From the NCBI GenBank assembly GCA_003246255.1, contig QKAX01000113.1:1-50079 (forward strand): DNA of 50,079 nt, read 5' to 3'. This DNA comes from Demequina lutea (GTDB lineage Bacteria > Actinomycetota > Actinomycetes > Actinomycetales > Demequinaceae). The notes under the pieces were generated by a model. It worked only from the letters and a program-made list of their open reading frames with translations, had not been told where the DNA came from and did not search any database. Below, one piece after another: positions 46,005 to 50,079 of this stretch. The translations under genes and the position numbers were made by a program. The number at the start of each line of letters is the position of its first letter. The first letter of the stretch is position 1.

Positions 46005-48688
46005 AGATGGAGGTGAACGGCGGCCCCATCGAGGGTGCGCCGCGGCCGGGTCAGTCCCTGCGCACGTACCTGCGCGAGACGGGACACACCGAGGTCAAGA
46101 AGGGTTGCGACGCTGGAGACTGCGGCGCGTGCGCCGTGCTCGTCGACGGCACAGCAGTGCACTCGTGCCTCTACCCCGCCGTGCGTGCCGAGGGTCGCTC
46201 GGTGACCACCGCGAACGGGCTCGCGCCCGGCGACGAGCTGAGCGAACTGCAAGAGTCGTTTGTGGAGCACTTCGCGTTCCAGTGCGGCTTCTGCACACCC
46301 GGCATGGTGGTGACAGCCTCCACGCTGAGCGAGGATGACCTCCCCGACCTCGACCGCAAGCTCAAGGGTAGCCTGTGCCGATGCACCGGCTACCGGCCCA
46401 TTCGCGAGGCCGTGACGCACGCCGTGGCTGGCTGCGAGGACTGCGGCGCGTGTGGGCTGAACAAGCTCGCTCCCGCCCCCGCGGACGGTGAACCTCACCG
46501 CATCGTTGGCACGAGCCAGCAGCCTCCTGCGGCACGGCGAGTGGTACGGGGCCGCGAGCCGTACACGCTGGATGAGTCGGTGCCCGGCGCGCTGCACGTC
46601 AAGGTGCTCGGCTCGCCCCACGCTCACGCCCGCATTGTCGCCATCGATGATGCGGCCGCTCGCTCGATGCCGGGTGTCGTTGCCGTGCTCACGCACCGCC
46701 ATTCGCCCGAGATCCTGTTCTCCACAGGGCGCCACGAACACCGCACCGACGATCCCCGCGACACCCTGATCTTCGACAGCACCGTGAGGTTCATCGGCCA
46801 GCGAGTCGCCGCCGTCGTGGCCACCACGCCCGCGATAGCCGACGCGGCCATCGAGGCCCTCGACGTCACCTATGAGGTGCTCGACGCGGTCTTCGACCCG
46901 GACGTCGCCCGCTCGGGAAGCGCCCCACTGATCCATCCCGACCGCACGCCGGGAGACGGCGTCGTGGATGCCTCCCGCAACGTCGTGGCGCGGTGGGACG
47001 AGGGCTACGGCGATGTCGAAGGCGCGATTGCAACCGCCGCCGCCGTCGCCACCGGCGAGTGGCGCAACGGCCGCGTCTCCCACGCTCAGCTCGAGACTCA
47101 CGGCAGCGTCGGCTGGCTCGACGCCGAGGGAAAGCTCGTGATCCGCACGTCGAGCCAAGTGCCGTTCCTCGTGCGCGACGAGCTCGCGCACATCCTGTCG
47201 ATGGACCGCGAGCGCGTGCGCGTCTTCACCGCCCGGGTGGGCGGCGGCTTTGGCGGCAAGCAGGAGATCTTCACCGAGGACCTGGTGGCGCTCGCAGTGC
47301 TGGCCACCGGACGCCCGGTGCAGTACGAGATGACGCGCGAAGAGGAGTTCACACGCACGGCGACGCGTCACCCCATGCGGGTGCGGGCGACGCTCGCGGC
47401 CGATGCCGAGGGGCGCCTCACAGCGATGGACCTTGACGTGCTGTCAAACACGGGCGCGTACGGCAACCACGCGATCGGCGTGATGTTCCACGGCTGCTCC
47501 GAGTCGGTGGCGGTCTATCGCTCACCGGCCAAGCGCCTGTTCGCCGAGGCCGTGTACACCAACACGATGCCCGCTGGAGCGTTCCGCGGGTACGGGCTCG
47601 GCCAGATCATGTTCGCCATCGAATCCGCGATGGACGAGCTCGCCTTCACGCTGGGGATTGATCCGTTTGAGATGCGCCGCATCAACGCGGTGCGTCCCGG
47701 CGACCCCATGACCGTCGCGAATGAGCAGGTGCATGACGATCTGATCTACGGCTCGTACGGCCTCGACCAGTGTCTCGACCTCGCCCAACACGCGCTTGAG
47801 TCGCGCCGGGACGATGCCGAGGTGGGCAATCCTGCCGCGCCGGCCGGCTGGCTCGTGGGCGAGGGGATGGCAGCGTCGATGATTGCCACCATCCCGCCGC
47901 GTGGCCACCGCTCGTACGCCAGGGTGGCGATCGACTCGGACGGCAACGCCACCGTGTGGGCCGGCACCGCAGAATTTGGCAACGGCACGCACACCGCGCT
48001 GACTCAGATCGCAGCGGAGGTGCTGAACGTGCCGGTCGAGGCCGTCACGCTGCATGCCTCCGACACGCGCGACCTTGAGCACGACACGGGCGCCTTTGGC
48101 TCCACCGGCATCACTGTGGCAGGTGTAGCCGTACATCGGGCGGCGACGGCTGTGCGCGACCTCATCGCCGGGCGCTCGGCCGCGCTCGCGCCCGGTGAGG
48201 TGGTTGAGGCCGAGGGGTACCACGGGGGCGAGGTGCGCTCGGTCGCGTTCAACGTGCAGGCAGTGCGCGTGGCTGTGGACCCTCAGACGGGCGCCGTGCG
48301 CATCCTGCAGTCGGTGCAGTCGGCCGACGCAGGAACCGTCGTCAATCCCGCCCAGGTGCGCGGCCAGATCGAGGGCGGCGTGGCGCAGGCCATCGGCTCG
48401 GCGCTATACGAGGAGGTCACGATCTCCGATGAGGGCCGCGTGACCACTCCCGTGTTCCGCGTCTACCGGGTGCCGCAGATTGCCGACATCCCCACCACTG
48501 AAGTGCTCATGGCGCAGACCTCCGACGACCTTGGCCCGTTCGGCGCCAAGTCCATGTCGGAATCGCCATACAACCCGGTGGCACCCGCGCTGGCGAACGC
48601 CGTACGCAGGGCCATTGGCGTGCGGCCCTTCGAGATCCCGATGTCGCGCGACCGCGTGTGGCGGCTCATCGCGGCCGAGCAGGGCTAG
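46001..48688 (+). CDS. Molybdenum hydroxylase, fused [2Fe-2S] and Mo-cofactor subunit (XdhD-like)
   Basis: 895 residues. Ligands of the plant-type cluster are C36, C41, C44 and C56, those of the second cluster C95, C98, C126 and C128. The Mo domain has GGGFGGK (414-420), FRGYGLGQ, GNGTHTALTQIA, GAFGSTGI and the active-site Glu854 in FGAKSMSESPYNP. It oxidises a ring carbon of a purine or similar heterocycle, with electrons leaving through the FAD subunit encoded just upstream. Between the domains lies an extra C145-x2-C148-x2-C151. The layout and the SMSE form of the active site suggest an XdhD-like or selenium-dependent-type enzyme more than classical XdhAB. GTG 46001 or ATG 46007; its stop shares CTAG with the convergent xdhC gene. 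Confidence 0.9.
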   Translation: MKMEVNGGPIEGAPRPGQSLRTYLRETGHTEVKKGCDAGDCGACAVLVDGTAVHSCLYPAVRAEGRSVTTANGLAPGDELSELQESFVEHFAFQCGFCTPGMVVTASTLSEDDLPDLDRKLKGSLCRCTGYRPIREAVTHAVAGCEDCGACGLNKLAPAPADGEPHRIVGTSQQPPAARRVVRGREPYTLDESVPGALHVKVLGSPHAHARIVAIDDAAARSMPGVVAVLTHRHSPEILFSTGRHEHRTDDPRDTLIFDSTVRFIGQRVAAVVATTPAIADAAIEALDVTYEVLDAVFDPDVARSGSAPLIHPDRTPGDGVVDASRNVVARWDEGYGDVEGAIATAAAVATGEWRNGRVSHAQLETHGSVGWLDAEGKLVIRTSSQVPFLVRDELAHILSMDRERVRVFTARVGGGFGGKQEIFTEDLVALAVLATGRPVQYEMTREEEFTRTATRHPMRVRATLAADAEGRLTAMDLDVLSNTGAYGNHAIGVMFHGCSESVAVYRSPAKRLFAEAVYTNTMPAGAFRGYGLGQIMFAIESAMDELAFTLGIDPFEMRRINAVRPGDPMTVANEQVHDDLIYGSYGLDQCLDLAQHALESRRDDAEVGNPAAPAGWLVGEGMAASMIATIPPRGHRSYARVAIDSDGNATVWAGTAEFGNGTHTALTQIAAEVLNVPVEAVTLHASDTRDLEHDTGAFGSTGITVAGVAVHRAATAVRDLIAGRSAALAPGEVVEAEGYHGGEVRSVAFNVQAVRVAVDPQTGAVRILQSVQSADAGTVVNPAQVRGQIEGGVAQAIGSALYEEVTISDEGRVTTPVFRVYRVPQIADIPTTEVLMAQTSDDLGPFGAKSMSESPYNPVAPALANAVRRAIGVRPFEIPMSRDRVWRLIAAEQG

Positions 48689-49623
48689 CGCTCGTGAATG
48701 GGTCCGGCGAGCGCGCCGAGCGGCGCTCCCGACGCTCCGGTGCGCGTGGCGATGATCTCCGCGAGGATCGCGATGGCCGTCTCGGCGGGGGTGGATCCGC
48801 CAAGGTCGAGGCCAATGGGCGAGTGCAGCTTGGCGAGCTCGCCGTCCGTGACGCCGGCCTCCCGCAGCGCCTCGAGGCGCGCCTCGTGCGTGCCGCGCGA
48901 TCCCATCGCGCCCACATAGCCAGCCCCGGATCGCAGCGCCACGCTCAGGGCCGGCACGTCGAGGCGCTGCTGGTGCGTCAGCACGCACACGGCGTCGCGG
49001 GGACCGAGCGGGTGATTGCCGTCACCCAGCGCGGCGAGAAAGCGATCGGGCCAATCGACCACCACCTCGTGCGCCTTCGGCAGCCGCTCGGGGGTGGCGA
49101 ACACCGGGCGTGGGTCGACCACGATCACGCGGTAGCGCAGCGCACGCGCGGCCTTCGCGAGCGCCGCTGTGAAGTCCACGGCGCCCACGATGATCATGCG
49201 GCCGAGCGCCTCGCGACGCAGCACGAATGGCTGCTCACCTGGCACGTCAAGGCTCAGCGCGACTGCGCCGTGACCGGTGGCGGCGCGCAGCGCCTCCACC
49301 ACCTCGTCGTCGTCGGGCGTGATGCGCAGCGAGAGCACCCTCAGGGTGCCGCCGCAGCTGAGACCCGCGGCGAGCAGGTCATCTGGACCTCCCAGCGATA
49401 CCGCCTGCGACTCGCCGGTCGCGAGCGTGCTGAGGGCGAGCTCGTAGGCCTCAGCCTCGACGCAGCCGCCGCTAATGGAGCCAATCGCGCGGCCGTCGGA
49501 GGTGACGGCCATCGCGGCGCCTACGGCGCGCGGCGCGGAGCCGTACACGCCCATGACCACCACCGCGGCGATGGGCTCGCCGAGATCGAGTTCGCGAAGA
49601 ATCGCGCGGGCAATATCAAACAC
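48685..49623 (-). CDS. xdhC: XdhC/CoxF-family molybdenum-cofactor sulfuration or insertion factor
   Basis: 312 residues. N-terminal XdhC domain with VVVMGVYGSAPRAVGAAMAV and ISGGCVEAEAYE (conserved Cys), then a Rossmann domain (MIIVGAVDFTAALAKAARALRYRVIVVDPRP) and the C-terminal YVGAMGSRGTHEARLEALREAGV. XdhC binds the molybdenum cofactor, promotes its sulfuration and inserts it into xanthine dehydrogenase. GTG start preceded by GGGAGG. It is convergent with, not in the operon of, its presumed client. Confidence 0.92.
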   Translation of the reverse strand: MFDIARAILRELDLGEPIAAVVVMGVYGSAPRAVGAAMAVTSDGRAIGSISGGCVEAEAYELALSTLATGESQAVSLGGPDDLLAAGLSCGGTLRVLSLRITPDDDEVVEALRAATGHGAVALSLDVPGEQPFVLRREALGRMIIVGAVDFTAALAKAARALRYRVIVVDPRPVFATPERLPKAHEVVVDWPDRFLAALGDGNHPLGPRDAVCVLTHQQRLDVPALSVALRSGAGYVGAMGSRGTHEARLEALREAGVTDGELAKLHSPIGLDLGGSTPAETAIAILAEIIATRTGASGAPLGALAGPIHER

Positions 49624-49690
49624 GGGGACCTCCCTACGAGGGGTGCGAACGTCAGTCTAGGCAGAATGTGCGGTGTCGTAAGGAGACGTG

Positions 49691-50079
49691 ATGGCGGAAG
49701 TTGATCTGGTGATCAGGGCGCAGCGGGCCCTCATCGAGGGCGAGGAGCGTCCGGCGTCGGTGGCGATCGCCGACGGCGTGATCGTGGGGATCTCGCTGCC
49801 GGAGGCACCATGGGACGCCGACGAGGAGTGCGTGCTGGACGACGACGAGGTGCTGATCCCCGGCATCGTGGACACCCACGTGCACGTCAACGAGCCTGGT
49901 AGAACTCAGTGGGAGGGCTTCGCGACCGCGACCGCTGCGGCCGCGGCTGGCGGCGTCACCACCCTCATCGACATGCCGCTCAACTCCATTCCGCCCACCA
50001 CCACCGTCGAGGCGCTGGGCCTTAAGCGTGAGGCGGCCGCGCCGCAGGCGCGCGTCAACGTGGGCTTCTGGGGCGGAGC
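49691..50079 (+). CDS. allB: Allantoinase, N-terminal part (runs off the window)
   Basis: 130 residues are visible. The zinc-binding His pair is in IPGIVDTHVHVNEPGRTQWEGF, followed by ATAAAAAGGVTTLIDMPLNSIPPTTT, which is the allantoinase signature rather than dihydroorotase or dihydropyrimidinase (MPLNSIPP). It opens the hydantoin ring of allantoin to allantoate in purine degradation. AGGAG precedes ATG 49691; an in-frame GTG 3 bp earlier is possible. Divergent from xdhC. No uricase gene is in the window. Confidence 0.92.
   Translation, partial: MAEVDLVIRAQRALIEGEERPASVAIADGVIVGISLPEAPWDADEECVLDDDEVLIPGIVDTHVHVNEPGRTQWEGFATATAAAAAGGVTTLIDMPLNSIPPTTTVEALGLKREAAAPQARVNVGFWGG

Overview
The window is high-GC, gene-dense chromosomal DNA from an actinobacterium, probably a Micrococcales member related to Cellulomonas or Demequina (inferred from codon bias, gene families and the frequency of leaderless starts; no rRNA gene is present to confirm it). 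I see no tRNA, rRNA, insertion sequence, phage gene or CRISPR array. The gene content is mostly ordinary for such a genome; the unusual signals are small-scale ones between genes and inside a few proteins.

Layout. (1) 1-10.1 kb is a mixed block: the end of a TetR-like regulator and a DUF5692 membrane protein, ilvD, a KimA-like potassium permease, a MerR/TipAS regulator behind a textbook 19-bp-spacer promoter, a scar carrying a duplicated 3' end of that regulator, two flavodoxin-like NADPH reductases (the second behind a hairpin that hides its ribosome binding site), a photolyase and a D-2-hydroxyacid dehydrogenase. (2) 10.2-31.8 kb is a large xylose, xylan and arabinoxylan utilisation region: a LacI regulator, an M20 dipeptidase, xylB and xylA facing a ChvE/MmsA/MmsB-type monosaccharide ABC transporter (permease gene frameshifted), a ROK repressor, a GH43 xylosidase facing a binding protein with two MalFG-type permeases and a GH3 xylosidase, a second LacI regulator, a GH51 arabinofuranosidase and a NodB-type deacetylase. 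None of the hydrolases has a signal peptide, so imported oligosaccharides are cleaved inside the cell to xylose and arabinose, and xylose enters through XylA and XylB.

(3) 31.9-39.1 kb is housekeeping: gatCAB with overlapping genes, a GNAT acetyltransferase, a membrane-anchored Lys/Ala/Pro-rich helix-hairpin-helix protein and ligA. (4) 39.2-50.1 kb is a purine or related N-heterocycle degradation region: an 8-oxoguanine deaminase-like amidohydrolase, a five-gene operon on the minus strand (NMT1/THI5-like binding protein, ATPase, two permeases, XRE-cupin regulator), a molybdenum hydroxylase of the YgfM/XdhD layout (separate FAD subunit, fused FeS-Mo subunit), XdhC and the start of allantoinase, which runs off the window.

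Regulation visible in the sequence: several genes have a TANNNT hexamer ending 6-8 nt before the start codon and no Shine-Dalgarno sequence, the pattern of leaderless transcripts. Sugar operators with a TCGA core sit in front of lacI and in the divergent GH43/transporter region; a group of TCGAAA half-sites sits between xylA and the monosaccharide transporter. Strong GC hairpins close most operons.
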